Positions 44,081 through 57,021 of a DNA stretch of 64,000 bases are shown piece by piece; within the stretch, counting starts at the first letter, position 1, and every line of letters begins with the position of its first letter. The stretch covers positions 23,211,827-23,275,826 of the forward strand of contig OZ010578.1 of the NCBI GenBank assembly GCA_963932145.1, given 5' to 3'. The notes beneath the pieces are model-generated. The model was not told the DNA's origin, did no database searches, and saw nothing but the letters and a program-made list of their open reading frames with translations. Made by a program: the position numbers and the translations under genes. This stretch comes from Acanthosepion lycidas. Taxonomy: Eukaryota > Mollusca > Cephalopoda > Sepiida > Sepiidae.

Positions 44081-44990
44081 GTCAAGATCGATTACATTAA
44101 GAGAACGAGTAATCTGAGCACTTGTAATCATTCAAACCTCGACGATGACCATCAGATGGGTCCCGTGTAAAGATATAAGAAATAATAGGAAAAACTTGAA
44201 GCCTTGTTTCGAAAGGACAGACATTCAAATGAAACTTAAAAAATGTGCAATGTCAGTTTATGTATAAGAAAATTAATGGAAAGAAAAATAATCTTATTAA
44301 CAGAGGAAAAATTAATTAAGATACTGACTGAGGATGACCATCATTGGAAGATTCAATTAAACAGAGAGAAATGCGCGACACAAATACAAGTTAATTCCTC
44401 AGGGAAATCAATAAGATTTTCTAGATAATACTGAATAGCGATTTTTAAACTGTAAAAAAAAATCAAATGTGAAAACACGTGACCTGTCTGAAAATTGAGC
44501 TTTTGCTAACCCGGACAAGAAAAAATATACATCGTTAGATCGACGGGGCAGTAAATTAATAACGACCTCCAAAGATCTATATTTCACTTATGAAATAGAC
44601 GACTCTATGTAAAGGGAAAAGAAGATGGAAGCACACTAATTTTATATTAATGCTATAAAATAAAAGGAACAATTATGGAATTCATATAGCCAAGCCACAA
44701 AAAAGGAATAATAATTATGATGAGAAAATACAAAATTCAAGAAAGAGGGGAAAAGAAATTAATGTAACATAATCTAGATGTCCAAACTGGGAGCAAAACA
44801 ACGGACGGAAATTCAAAGACAAATTCCTGAGATTGAAACCATTTTTAATTTTCCGTCAGATTTTAGGAAGTGGATTAAGCTGAATAATTATCAGTATACT
44901 TCTTTTCTATGCATATAAAATATGGAATATATATAGACTATATGATATAGACTGTATGATATAGACTATATATATATAGACTATATGATA
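44081..44990. other. Stretch without recognised gene; TATAGACTATATGATA repeats
   Basis: 44930-44995 holds three to four variants of TATAGACTATATGATA. No coding similarity. Confidence 0.45.
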
Positions 44991-44994
44991 GTCT

Positions 44995-45284
44995 GTCCCT
45001 CTCATCGTCGACGTATGGTGGCCCAGTAGCTCTGAGAATCAAACAGCCAGATTCCCGCACTTAGAATTTGATTATTGTGGTGAAGGCTTGAGCAATATCA
45101 TCCACACTTTTCTAAAGAACTCAATACAGATGCACGCCGCAGGTTTTAAATTCAGAGTTTTCCTCTTAAACTGATTGCCAACCAAGGCTAAAGAGCTAGT
45201 CCATCCTAGTATTTTACCAAGGATATTTGCGCATACTTGACTGGAATTCTAACTTGGCTCTTTTCATTACACCACTCGCACATC

Positions 45285-45285
<1 letters not shown>
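44995..45285 (-). mobile_element. SINE family B copy
   Basis: Same layout as 398-782: CTTAGAATTTGATTATTGTG, core TTCAGAGTTTTCCTCTTAAA, ending with the minus-strand head (ACTTGACTGGAATTCTAACT in plus sense). Confidence 0.7.

Positions 45286-45367
<82 letters not shown>
45286..45367. repeat. (TA)n(GT)n microsatellite at the SINE-B end
   Basis: TA tract then GT tract, abutting the SINE head end, as at 783. Confidence 0.95.
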
Positions 45368-45369
<2 letters not shown>

Positions 45370-46044
45370 TGCTCATTGATTCTTCTGATGAAGGTGGATG
45401 ATAATATAAAATATCTTCAAAAAAGAAAAAGTGAAAATCAATTACAAGTAAACAGTTGTGGAGCATATGAATAAGATACTGCAAAGGATCAAACCTGTCA
45501 AGAGTGGTTTGCAAAATGTCATGCTAGATTTTGTCAATGATTCACTATCTTCAGAATTTTGAGTTATGACGATTAAATGAAGACATTGCTTGAAAATAAT
45601 TACCATTTTATAGTCAACAAGGTCAAAATAAACAAATTATGAGTCGAAAAATTTTTTTTCAATTTGGTTATGCTAGTCGCTTTAAGGTGTATCTTCCTAA
45701 TTATACCAACCGAAAGAATCCCAGAATTAGTGAAGAGAATGATCATAATATCCCATGCCCAATCTTAACCTGACATCTCTGTTTTAGAATTAACATTTAC
45801 AGAATTCCGTTGATAAGGAGATGCAATTTTTTGATAGACTACAAAAGGTACCTAGATCAGGCCTTTACTGAGAGATATGAAATATACAAAAATATCCAAG
45901 TATTAAACAAAACAATACAGATGTTATTAATAAATTTAAGGTCAAAAATAAAAACTCGAATCAAGTATTTTCTTTTATTAACGAATTTATTTTATAAATC
46001 GAACAGCCATTTCCAAATAGCCTTTTCACACACACGCAGACACA
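45368..46044. other. Stretch without recognised gene
   Basis: Nothing identified. Confidence 0.4.
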
Positions 46045-47639
<1,595 letters not shown>

Positions 47640-47880
47640 AATTAAAGTGCAGTATTAGACCGGCGTCTAGATCTCATCAATTTGCAGTTGAGCGGGACAG
47701 ATATAACAGTAAATTATATACTAACATTTTCTTTTCTCCCACATCTTGATGGGGAACTCACTTCAGGGTGCATGATTCCCAGCCATCTTTAATCAGCAAA
47801 AATTTAAATGCAATGTCAGTCGCTATCTGCTGTCCTCCTGGATACACTTTAATCTTCCCAATCATTATTAATGTTTCTGT
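47640..47880 (+). pseudogene. CR1-like LINE C-terminal fragment
   Basis: Plus-strand frames give HQFAVERDRYNSKLYTNIFF (about 47680-47740), matching the block before NxFxPRTxxLWNSLP. Shifted remnants of the YNLHKFKCNVNRHL end follow near 47810. Confidence 0.65.
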
Positions 47881-49081
47881 TCCTAATTCTTTAACCTGAG
47901 TAGTTTTACTGCTTTGCATAGAGTGATACCATTTAAATAATAAGATTTCAACACTGGGAATAGCATATTCATTAACTACGGTCCCATGCTCAGGAAACTG
48001 CATCTAGAATTAGATTACCATCTTTTCTATTAAGTTGTTCGGGATGTTATTGCATATTTCAACGCTGTGAAATATGTGTAAACCAACCAAGGAAAAGGAA
48101 AAGACTTAATGGCAGAATTAGTTTATCGTCGTTTTCTCTCGGATATAGAATCCTTTATTTATCATTTTATATTGACATTTGAAAAACGTGAGGGAATGTT
48201 TCATGAGCTTTTGGTTAATAGACTGCGAATGCTAACCTTTCATTTTTTTTTTTTTTTTTTCATTTCTATACTTTGCTATTTGATTCAGGATTGTCTCCCT
48301 TTTGTTATATTCACGTCATTTCTCCACGTATCTGTTATCTTACTGTGTAACATTTCAATTCCAAATCGTAACCTTTATTCAATCCTAAGCGTGTTTAAAT
48401 TATTCTCTTTCGACTTTCCATGCTTAAGGAATATTTCATATTTGCTAGTTTTATACCCTTTCTGTCGCTTGTCTGTTTCTTCGCCTGAGGGGATATATGT
48501 TTGATTAGATTAACCTATTAATTGCCAAATTTTTTTAATACCCATTTTAGGCCCAGACAGGCATCTTAGGAGTTTCTTTATTCCTTATGTTTAATTTCAG
48601 TGCTACAATTGTCGTTTTTATAGAAAGTAGAACATCAAATATATATGTGTATAAAACATCAAAAAATAATATTGATTAGAATTAAAACAAAAAATACTTT
48701 TCAAAATAGTCATTATTTTTCTACTCGTGAAATGTAAAATTACGACAGAAATTGTCTTCTTACGGCTAATAAAAACTTTAAAAGCTAATTGTTGTAAAAT
48801 ATACCTCTGCAAATGCAATGTATGTAAGTAATTCAATGTAAATACAACGAATAAGATGTAGTGAGTTTAATTTTAACAGATCTCCAAATGGAGCTCATGA
48901 CAAGTAATGTAGTAGGTTACATCCTCTGCTTCCCTGGCAGTTGTGGATCCGATGGTTCTGTAAATCATTGGAAGAAACGGATAAGCGACACAAAAGTGTT
49001 AAACCTGATAATATTAAATGAAATAATACCGACACACATAAAGCAAAATGAGCCCATTACACACATGCAATAATTCACCCA
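47881..49081. other. Stretch without recognised gene
   Basis: A 131-codon plus-strand frame (48109-48504) is hydrophobic and T-rich, without recognisable domain, RNA or splice context. Probably chance. Confidence 0.4.
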
Positions 49082-49560
49082 ATTCACAGCTCAAGAGCCA
49101 CTCCTGGTAGATGATTCCTGTTAAAATGTTAATGATTAAGGAAATATGTAATAGTTTAGGTGCTAAGAAATTATGATTAAAGTGTAACCCGGATATAAGA
49201 GACCCTGATATAAGAGAAACCCGGATATAAGAGATATTTTATCTAGTCCCAAATTAGAGCCTGTGTTAATGTATATATAATAGACCAAACCCGGATATAT
49301 GAGAAACCCGGATATATGAGAAACCCTGATATAAGAGACTTCATCTCCGGTCCCGACAACTCCCTTATATCCGGGTTATATTGTATAATGATAACGCAGA
49401 TAGATAACGACTTGAAAGTTAAAAATTGGCATTTTCTATGAAGTACCTGTGCAATTCGGCTTAATGGAAGAAGCATAATATGTCTAATCTCTAAAGGTTT
49501 GAACTGTTAGAATTAAAGAAATGAGCTCATCTGAATGCTTGCCATAGGAAACAGAGATAG
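49082..49560 (-). pseudogene. CR1-like LINE 3' region, split by a MITE
   Basis: CTCAAGAGCCACTCCTGGTA (about 49091) equals the end motif at 41528. The part right of the MITE matches 25680-25860 in layout (ATAACGACTTGAAAGTT; CTCATCTGAATGCTTGCCAT). So one LINE copy was split by the insert at 49189-49386. Confidence 0.6.
49189..49386. mobile_element. pogo-type MITE nested in a LINE relic
   Basis: Left TAACCCGGATATAAGAGA, right complement TATAACCCGGATATAAGGGA, flanked by TA-rich bases. The motif CGGATATAAGAG repeats several times inside both ends. Similar style to the element at 27136. Confidence 0.65.
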
Positions 49561-49969
49561 AGTCAGAAGTATGTATAAACAATCAACATTATCAGTTTGT
49601 ATGACTATATCAGTTCACTTCATTATGACGTCAGATAGTTCCACCAGAAATTACTGCATCGACCAGATCCCATTCACGAAATGGTTACACAGCAGCCTCG
49701 ATATTATACCCCTGGTGATGAGATGTTGAGTATTACTCTAAGGTTCGGATCCCTGTACTATTAGGCGGATAAAATCAGCCCAGATTTATATCCAGAATCC
49801 TTTATGATGAAATAACTAATCCCGAAAAGACAGAAAAATGTACAGACGCGAATTGAGCCCGAATCGTCAACCAAGAAATTAGGGCAGCAGACCCTCTCCC
49901 TAAGTTAAAATCATTCTGCTTAAGCAGAGGGCTTCGGCACTGAAACAAGTTCACTCACATGCGTTGACT

Positions 49970-50180
49970 AAAGAGCCTGTTGGTAGAAAAAAGAGGGTTA
50001 CAAAGGCTGGTTGAAAATGAAAGGATATTTACCGTTATTGAATTTGACTGGATTGAATAATGGGTTCGGTTCGAAATTCTACTGTTATTAAATACGATGA
50101 CAGTTACCTGAAGTAGCCCAGTGGATACAACAGCGGAAACTTTGAGAAAATAACAATCATGCTAAGATTGCCTGTTCAAA
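49970..50180 (+). mobile_element. SINE family A2 copy
   Basis: Middle GGTTCGGTTCGAAATTCTAC; tail TTACCTGAAGTAGCCCAGTG and CAGCGGAAACTTTGAG at about 50105-50150. Confidence 0.6.
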
Positions 50181-50511
50181 TAACAAAACATATAATGAAA
50201 TACCAAAGCATTTAATAAACAGTTGTTTTTTTTTATTATTATTTTGAACTATTTGCAATTTATTTACTGAAGATTATTTATCTTTTATACATAGAATTTT
50301 TTTAAAGGAATTCGTCTGTAATTTAATCGATCTTGACCTGGAATCACGGTAGTCACTTTCTCATCGGCGTGACGTGATTTCCGTCTTTCTTTTTGATATG
50401 TCCCGGAAAGGGATATATTTGTTCGAAGTAGCAAAGTGGTTTTGGACTACTGTAGCCGAGTAGGACAATCTAGCAGGTAACCGTAATGGACCGGTCCTCG
50501 TCACAGTGGTA
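50181..50511. other. Stretch without recognised gene
   Basis: Nothing identified. Confidence 0.4.
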
Positions 50512-50577
50512 GGCAATAGGCGTAGGCAATAGGCGAAGACAATAGGCGTAGTCAATAGGCGTCCTCAATAGGCGTCG
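50512..50577. repeat. 13-bp minisatellite, five units
   Basis: CAATAGGCG is invariant; the remaining four bases vary between units (TAGG, AAGA, TAGT, TCCT, TCGT). Confidence 0.9.
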
Positions 50578-50754
50578 TCCTGTACCTCCACATCAGTCTG
50601 TATTTATGGCTGACACCAGCCAATCATGTTACTGTGAGGAGGAACCCAGGTGTATGCATATTCATTACATCATTTTTCTATGATTATTTTCATGCCAACT
50701 GATCTGGTGTCTGGACCACATGAACTTAAGCGTGCTACTTGACTGGCAACTATG

Positions 50755-50985
50755 TTCCAACGTTTTACTATTGAAACAGCTAAATGCAACTGCCACTTCT
50801 ACGCTAACAGTTTCTTCTTTCTCGCACCTCCCACCTGTTGATTTCCCTTCTGATTTCTTGTTTCCCTGATAACTACAATTATCAATGTTACGCTAATCAC
50901 CATCTTCTGTCTTTTTAAATCCAGTTCATTATTTTTTGTCCTGCGTTCTACTGGCATTACTGCCTTGCTTGGTGGGGGGGGGGGT
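50755..50985 (+). pseudogene. CR1-like LINE C-terminal fragment
   Basis: RFTIETAKCNCHFYANSFFF (about 50763-50822) matches the NSFFPRT region, then shifted FPSDFL-like and NPVHYFL-like pieces. A G-run of ten lies at 50972. Confidence 0.5.
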
Positions 50986-51349
50986 GAAAGGATTAAAGAT
51001 AAAGGTTTTTTCAGGGTCGGGAAACCAACCCGTCAGCCAAGAATCCCCATTTGCCAACAGGAGTTAGTAATACATATAGTAACTGTCAAGTTGTATTATT
51101 ACTACTAGTAATAATTTGTACTATTAACATCTTAAAACTGTACTTCCTTCTTAGGCAATTTACCTGAGAGATGTATAACTGATCAGTTCTTTTCTCGATA
51201 AACTACATCTGGTAACCAGGCCTCTGATCTGGAGATTAGGGATTTGGAGAAGTGTTGAACTACCTCTTAATAGCTGTTGTTCACCATCCATCCTGTTAGG
51301 GTCTCAGCTATGTGCAAATAATGAAACCCCAAACAAAACACTGAAAGTT
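50986..51349. other. Stretch without recognised gene
   Basis: Nothing identified. Confidence 0.35.
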
Positions 51350-51490
51350 TTAAAATCCACAGCACTATCCCCAAACGCTTGACATATGCGGCGACTTGAT
51401 GCAGCTGCTGATAAACCCACTTTGAAGTCGTAAAGCAAACAGCCCCGAACGAGATGGCTAGACACTTCCATCCTTCTCACAGCTGTCCGG
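51350..51490 (-). pseudogene. Mariner transposase N-terminal HTH fragment
   Basis: The minus strand reads MEVSSHLVRGCLLYDFKVGL and then SAAASSRRICQAFGDSAV. This is the first helix-turn-helix of SETMAR-type mariners (LLYEFKLGxSAAExxRNIxQAFG). The frame then diverges. The rest of the gene is missing. It is unrelated in position to the relic at 16 kb. Confidence 0.6.
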
Positions 51491-51689
51491 CTTATAACTG
51501 ATGGCCGGGCACGGTGCGCATGTTTTTTATAACGTCTGATGTTCCTACTTCCGGCTGTCCGAATTTGAAAACAATTGCTACACGCATTTCGTATATATTT
51601 CAACTTCATTCAATGACTAATCAAAAAACGGACAGAACTTTTTTGGTTACCTTCTATTAGAAACAAAGAAAACAGTACTGAACAGTTAC

Positions 51690-52125
51690 ATAATAGTCTT
51701 TCTATATGGCAGTGAATAGTGGATAATCTCCTCACAGAGAAAGAAGAACCTTGAAGCAACAAAAATGCGCTTCTACAGAAGGATGCTGTGGACACCATGG
51801 ACCGAACATATGAACAACGAAGAAGTTTTAAAGTAAGTGAAAACAACAAGAACCCTTATCAGGAAGAGACAGTTGAAATTTCTAGACCGCATAATGAGGA
51901 AAGAAGGCTTGGTAAATTCGGTACCCGCAGGACAAGTTGAAGCCAATAGGGCCCGAGGAAAATAATGCATGTTCTACCAAGCGAGCTTGAGTAAATGATT
52001 GGTGGAATCAAGTTTAGGAAGGAAAAATAAAAGAAAAAAAATGATTAAGAGTTACAAAGGATCGGAAATTGGGGAGAGCCATGATCACCATTGCCGCGAA
52101 GGGACACGACACATAGAATAAAAAG
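51690..52125 (+). pseudogene. RTE/BovB-like LINE C-terminal fragment with 3' end
   Basis: FLYGSE, then ATKMRFYRRMLWTPWTEHMN (about 51760-51820), EEVLK, then RKRQLKFLDRIMRKEG (about 51870-51915). It reaches the 3' terminus GAAGGGACACGACACATAGA near 52098. Few shifts, one of the cleaner tails. Confidence 0.8.
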
Positions 52126-52725
52126 AACAAAAACCAATGTATATGCTTATATATATTAATGACTATTTTTATATGTGCTCCAAATTGACAAAGTGCAAGG
52201 ACGAAGCTTTGCTACCATCGGTTTATTTCTAGATGCAAATCTATAATTATATATATTCATGCGCAATATCTGATTGTGTGTGTGACTTTTTCCACTTAAA
52301 AATGCCTCGCTCTTCTTATAACAAAACTTGCACCAAAACACATTAGACATTTTAAAATGGTTGCTAGTTACAGACGAATTTATTGCCATGAGGAACAAAG
52401 TCACCTTCTCCCAAAAATACTTTCTTCGTCGTTGTCTCGTACCGCTTGTCATGTGGTTCGACGCATGAATGATTTTTCTTTCATGTATATTTTATTCAAA
52501 ATAGGAACAGTTTAATCTTCCCGTTCAGTCTTCAATTCTGAACTATCAGACTCTTGTAAAAGTTCCCAACGCCATTGTTTACTACAATGTTAGAAAAATC
52601 TCAGAAGTCTCACTGGTGTACAATTTGTTCTTTATTGCTTTATAAGCTGCAGAAAGATGTTCTGAAACTTGAAATATGGATTACACAAAATTCCGCAAAC
52701 GAATATTGATTAGTTTTTAAACACA
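52126..52725. other. Stretch without recognised gene
   Basis: A 98-codon minus-strand frame (52156-52452) is unrecognised. Confidence 0.35.
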
Positions 52726-52729
52726 TCAA

Positions 52730-52870
52730 TTCCGTCTTCTACCACTTGGTGTAATGGTCATCAAGTTTGTCAGGCTAGAACAGTTACGACTGAGGAGTGA
52801 GTTCAATCCCCAGTAGGTGCCCCATCATTTTGACCTTGTGACATATCTAAGCTACACTTAGAAAATCACC
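52730..52870 (+). mobile_element. tRNA-derived SINE family C, plus copy
   Basis: TTGGTGTAATGGTCATCAAG (A box) and GAGTTCAATCCCCAGTAGGT (B box). Then TATCTAAGCTACACTTAGAA as in the 17.1 kb copy. Confidence 0.7.
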
Positions 52871-52979
52871 ACATCAATTCTTTCTTCTTGATTGATACAG
52901 AAAAGGTCATTTATGAACAAAATGTGAATGGAAAATCACGCTCACGTGCGCGCTTAGATAAATAGTTATTTACTAATTG

Positions 52980-53110
52980 TACATTAGTTGTGACACAAGT
53001 CCGTAAGTATGCACTACCCAGTGAGGACCCAAGACTGCTCTGTCGTAATTGATCTAGCGAAACAAACTTGCTAAACATTGCACCACATCAAAGTGCCCAA
53101 CATGCATAGA
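52980..53110 (-). mobile_element. tRNA-derived SINE family C, minus copy
   Basis: GCACTACCCAGTGAGGACCC and ATTGCACCACATCAAAGTGC are the antisense of the family C head. It faces the copy at 52730, making another inverted SINE pair about 110 bp apart. Confidence 0.7.
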
Positions 53111-53159
53111 TAGAGAGAGATAAGAGTAGACTAGATTAGAGACATAGATAAAGGGTAGT

Positions 53160-53174
53160 CTGGATTATATACAT

Positions 53175-53218
<44 letters not shown>

Positions 53219-53219
53219 T
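53160..53219. repeat. (CA)n(TA)n microsatellite at the 3' end of a Penelope-like relic
   Basis: CA then TA tract, ending a few bases from the relic's 3' end. Confidence 0.95.
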
Positions 53220-53224
53220 GTAAT

Positions 53225-54570
53225 TATTTTTTAAAAAAATATGATTCCATCGCGACATAGAAATTGCTGTTTCGAAACTGGTCAGCAGTATTTAGGTTTA
53301 ATTTTAATATTAAACCCTAACTACCGGGTGGCAGTCTCATCCTCAGGCTATGTTTGGAATAACTATGTTACGGAATGTTTTACTCATTTTTAATTTTGAA
53401 ATGGGGGTGTGATCTAGGGTTTGTTTTTCCTTATCAAGGAGTCACTGCTTTGATTAAGGTAGGGGTGTTTGTTATATGCCAATAGTTTGGAGTCGTGTAA
53501 GGTTGGGTTGGGTTTTTTTTGTCTGTCTAAAATAGCTGATCTTATCCGATTCCCTGCTAAAACTCTAACTGATGTTGTAGTTCTGTTGTTGATGTTCTTT
53601 AGTTGTTTTGTTTTTTTGGGTGTGAGGTATTACTGTATGTTAAAGCTTTAACTGATTGATGTTGCACTTCTCGTAGTTTTTGATGTTTATTTATTTAATT
53701 ATTTTTGTTGATTTCTTAAAGGGGCTTTAAGATTATAATTGGGTTGTGTTTTTAAACCTATTGTTTTAATTGAACTTGTTTTGGAAATTTTTATTATAAT
53801 TTTTTTCTCTGTCCATTTATAAAACTATTTAAGGCAAATATGGGTCATTCCAGGTTTATAAGTTCTTGTTCTATATATTATTTTCTATTTTACTTTTGGT
53901 GTTTTATTCATTTATTTTAAATACGAAAAATATTTAGATAAAGATGTCTGATTTCTGTTTCTAATAATATTGACGGAGCTTTTGTGTAGTCTCCACCTTA
54001 TTTTAAATTCATTCTATGTGGATCCTATATATATCTTTTCAATATTTAGATTCTCAATGGATTAGATTGTGTATTGGTATACCATAGATTCAATGCGGCA
54101 TCTATTATTCAGAGGGAAATTTTCAGGGTTTCTACACTCACATAATTTTTCATTATTTTTGTCTTATTTTAATTTAGGATCTTTATTTATTAGATTTATC
54201 ATGTATGTTTTTTCAGGATTTTATTTTTATTTTTTTATAATTCTTTCTAGATTTTTAGTACAGCTATAACTTAATTTTAGGGTGATTTATTAAAGATCTT
54301 GCTGAGTTTGCAGTTAGTAGGAAATTTTTTTCGATTAAAGCTATGAAATTTTGTCCTAGCTTATAGCTAACCATATAGCTGACCGGGGGGGGGTTCCAAA
54401 TGATTTTCCTTTTCTGTTTTTCCTTTGGTTTATACTATTGTTATTTATATGATTGATGTTAGGGTGCTTGTAGCCCCTATTTTTTAGAGCTTTGTTGTAA
54501 AAATTACTGTGTTTATAAAATATATTATAGAATACTTCATTTTCTTCTGTATCGAGCACTGTTTTTTAAA
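53225..54570 (-). pseudogene. Penelope-like retroelement with Cys-rich and GIY-YIG regions (second lineage)
   Basis: Minus strand, in order: FYNKALKNRGYKHPNINH (about 54480), a basic KNRKGK stretch, and a shifted PPxSxxV block with FIALIEKNF and NKSPLKL-like pieces. Then KLCECRNPENFPLNNRC (about 54150-54100; one of four expected Cys replaced by Phe). Then MVYQYTI and EKIYIGST (about 54085-54015; GIY-YIG core), LHKSSV and SKYFSYLK. In-frame stops occur within GIY-YIG. The Cys-motif before the nuclease sets it apart from the relic at 35764. The RT palm is lost. Confidence 0.75.
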
Positions 54571-54644
54571 AATAAAAACAAAAACACTAAAGAACTTCGG
54601 ATCATCAATCTAATAGTTCTTTCCTATTATATCAATATACACTC

Positions 54645-54653
54645 ACACACACT

Positions 54654-54748
<95 letters not shown>

Positions 54749-54762
54749 ATATATATTAATAA
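54645..54762. repeat. (CA)n(TA)n(GT)n microsatellite
   Basis: CA, TA and GT tracts in series form a near-palindromic microsatellite. Confidence 0.95.
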
Positions 54763-55287
54763 TATTATTGGTCAAAAAGAAATCAGAAAATATATATCCG
54801 GGTTTAAAAAAAAGAAAATTTCAGTGATAGTGTATATGTGGGAGTGAGAAACAAAGGTGAGAGGGAAATGTATGGAAGATCTAAAGAGCGGTGTCAAGAA
54901 AGATGAAGAACAGGAAAGGGCCTAAATTGAGAGTGAAGAATAAAATTTTAAAGAGAGAAGTTAAATGACAGTTTTATGGTGTGAGATTTAATAGATTGCT
55001 TGTTTAGTCAGCTTTTTCACACTGCCCCACAGGTAGGAAGACTTTATGCTGGATTTTACCTCGTCAGCTCTTGTCACTTTAGGAATCACTGAAATGGTTT
55101 GTCTAAAGTCTTCCGAAGGCAAGACTGTTGCACCTCCCATGAGACGCGTGTTGCGTCTAAGATCATGAAGTACTGTGTCAAGAGATTCAAAGGAATATTT
55201 ATGGCTCATTATCGGCTCATCCCAGATAATCAATTTACAATCACCTACGAGATTGGCTTTTATAGAGCCACGGTTGATGTTACAGGT

Positions 55288-55611
55288 TGTTAGACATTTT
55301 GACGGTCGTCTTCGAGTATAGAATCCAGAGGTTAGCAGTGAATATTTCGGAAACAGTAGGAAAGCGTAGTTCAGGTTAGCAGTGGATATCGCAGCAAAGT
55401 AGCAGAGCGTAGTACTTCCTTCTGTTCATCTTCACCTGACAAGTTGGCACTGGTCATTCGGGTTGGGTAAACAAAAATGGCCGCCTTTATACACGACAGA
55501 TTGTATGTTGTACGTCTTCTGATTGGTTAACCTTCTATTTGTGGACTATAAAGTGAGTCGTGTCATTCGAACTGGCTCACTAGTTACATAATATATACAA
55601 AAACCGTAACA
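55288..55611 (+). mobile_element. Solo LTR, 324 bp, with 5-bp target duplication
   Basis: Begins TGTTAG and ends GTAACA (TG...CA ends, TGTTA/TAACA inverted). CAGGT duplicates flank it at 55283-55287 and 55612-55616. It contains ATTGG near 55521 and TATAAAG near 55549, possible promoter elements in plus orientation. An internal repeat AGGTTAGCAGTG occurs twice. It lies inside the Helitron helicase relic; no internal retroelement genes are present. Superfamily unassigned. Confidence 0.85.
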
Positions 55612-56440
55612 CAGGTTTCCATCTCTTTCTTGGCCAGATCAAAGGAAGTTTGAAGCACGAATGAACTGTGAGACCACCACTTAGCAGGGTTACAGCTATC
55701 CTACCTGACATCACTGTTAGCACAATGTTTCATTTGACGCAGTTTAGCTAGAAATAGGTTGCTGATAAATGTCTTGCCAGTTCCACCTAGGAGCATCGAA
55801 GAAGAACAGATCTCTTCTTTCACCTTCAATTCTCGAAATAATCATATTATAAACACCCGGTTTTATGAGTCTCCCAAAGCCTGAGAGGCTAACCCAAGCC
55901 ACATGCCACAAACACGATGGAAAATAGCTGGCACAGTTGACTTGGTGCCCTTCTGACGGCTGCCGCCTCCAGTGTGTGGTCCCAGTGGGCATCGTCCTCC
56001 AGTAATCTATGTTTAACACAGGATTCTTTGTAAGTCGTAGAGACAGCTCTATTGTATCTTTACAGGTCTGTGAATGATGTATGACCTCTGACAGTGTGCA
56101 GCAGCATACGCAGAAAGATGCACTCCTGATGATTTGGAGTGCACAAGTTACACCCGCCCCATGGTCCCACTTTGAAAAGAGAATTTTCTTCCCAGATCTC
56201 AACTTGTGATCCTTGGTTGGACCTGCTCTATCTACTGATGTAGTTGACAGGAAATTCAACATACAACAGTGTTCAGGAAAACAAGTCACTTTGGCATAAT
56301 TTGAAGAAAGCTTTCAGAGTGGATTCTGGTGTATTTTCATATAGGTTTTGATCAGTATCGTCTGTGAAATATCCTCTCTCGCCATATTCAAGAAGAATAA
56401 GTAGATTTATCACTGTTGGATGCTACTTGTTGATTTAGAA

Positions 56441-56528
56441 GCCCAGGATGCGCCACATTGCCTTACGAGATGAAATATCGTAAGGCAATTGCCCAGGATG
56501 CGCCACATTGCCTTACGAGATGAAATAT
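56441..56528. repeat. 38-bp direct duplication (period 50) in the Helitron relic
   Basis: GCCCAGGATGCGCCACATTG at 56441 and again at 56491. The 12-nt spacer CGTAAGGCAATT is the complement of a piece of each unit, so the copies can also form a hairpin. Confidence 0.9.
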
Positions 56529-56629
56529 ATCCGCCGCACAATTATATATTCTATATTAATAGAACAACAAGTGAGATTTTTTTTTTTTTAGCAGCCGAAT
56601 TGATTTAGAGTAATTTTTTCTTTTCACTA

Positions 56630-56935
56630 TTTATATTAATTACATTATTCGAAATATTGTCCTCATCTTTGTCTCTATATTCATCACAACGTTTCGGCCG
56701 TAGTACGCTCCGGCCTTCTTCAGGTGGTTGGACTGTCGAACTTAACCCTTTATTTCGCTCACTAGTGTAGACTGTTCTAGTTCCACGTGCCATGTCAGTT
56801 ATCAGTTATTATTTATCATCATTTATTCTTCCCCTCTCCAAGTTCTCCACTGCCTTAACCGGGTATTGAACTCACACTATTTATCACTGGATCTAACTAA
56901 CGCCTTTATCCACTGTACTATGTGTTCTTGAGGAC
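56630..56935 (-). mobile_element. SINE family A, near full-length copy
   Basis: Tail, middle (TGTTCTAGTTCCACGTGCCA) and head (ACCGGGTATTGAACTCACAC) are all present in antisense. The tail stem reads GGCCG/CGGCC. Confidence 0.85.
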
Positions 56936-57021
56936 ATCTGTGTATGAATTTCTGGGCATTATAAACCTAATGTATTCAGCAATCCTTTTTTTTACCAGTG
57001 TTCATATTGCAATTTTTGCGT

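Larger units (their letters stand above)
54960..56530 (-). pseudogene. Helitron helicase (PIF1-like) relic split by a solo LTR
   Basis: Minus strand, in order: about 56520-56440 ISSRKAMWRILGF (Helitron motif before the helicase); 56330-56285 STLKAFFKLCQSDLF; 56120-55990 ECIFLRMLLHTVRG and HTSFTDL, then RLLEDDAHWD; about 55800-55740 FFFDAP and, in another frame, GGTGKTFISNLFLAKLRQMK (Walker A). After the 55288-55611 insert, about 55240-54990 has KLIIWDEPIMSHKYSFESLD (Walker B) and GGATVLPSEDFRQTISVIP. The order matches Helitron Rep-Hel helicases. The Rep domain is missing, several stops and shifts occur, and no Helitron ends were found. Confidence 0.85.

Noticed and set aside
48109..48504. 131-codon open frame as a possible gene
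   Set aside because: Hydrophobic because the strand is T-rich; no domain, no homology I recognise, no promoter or splice context.
53276..53350. Hammerhead motif in the Penelope-like 3' end (CTGAGGATGAGACTGCC and CGAAACAG in antisense)
   Set aside because: Penelope-like elements can carry hammerhead ribozymes, but the core here is not intact and the stems do not line up.
55744..56289. 181-codon minus-strand frame taken as an intact protein
   Set aside because: It crosses the Helitron relic in a mixture of right and wrong frames; the true motifs lie in shifting frames.
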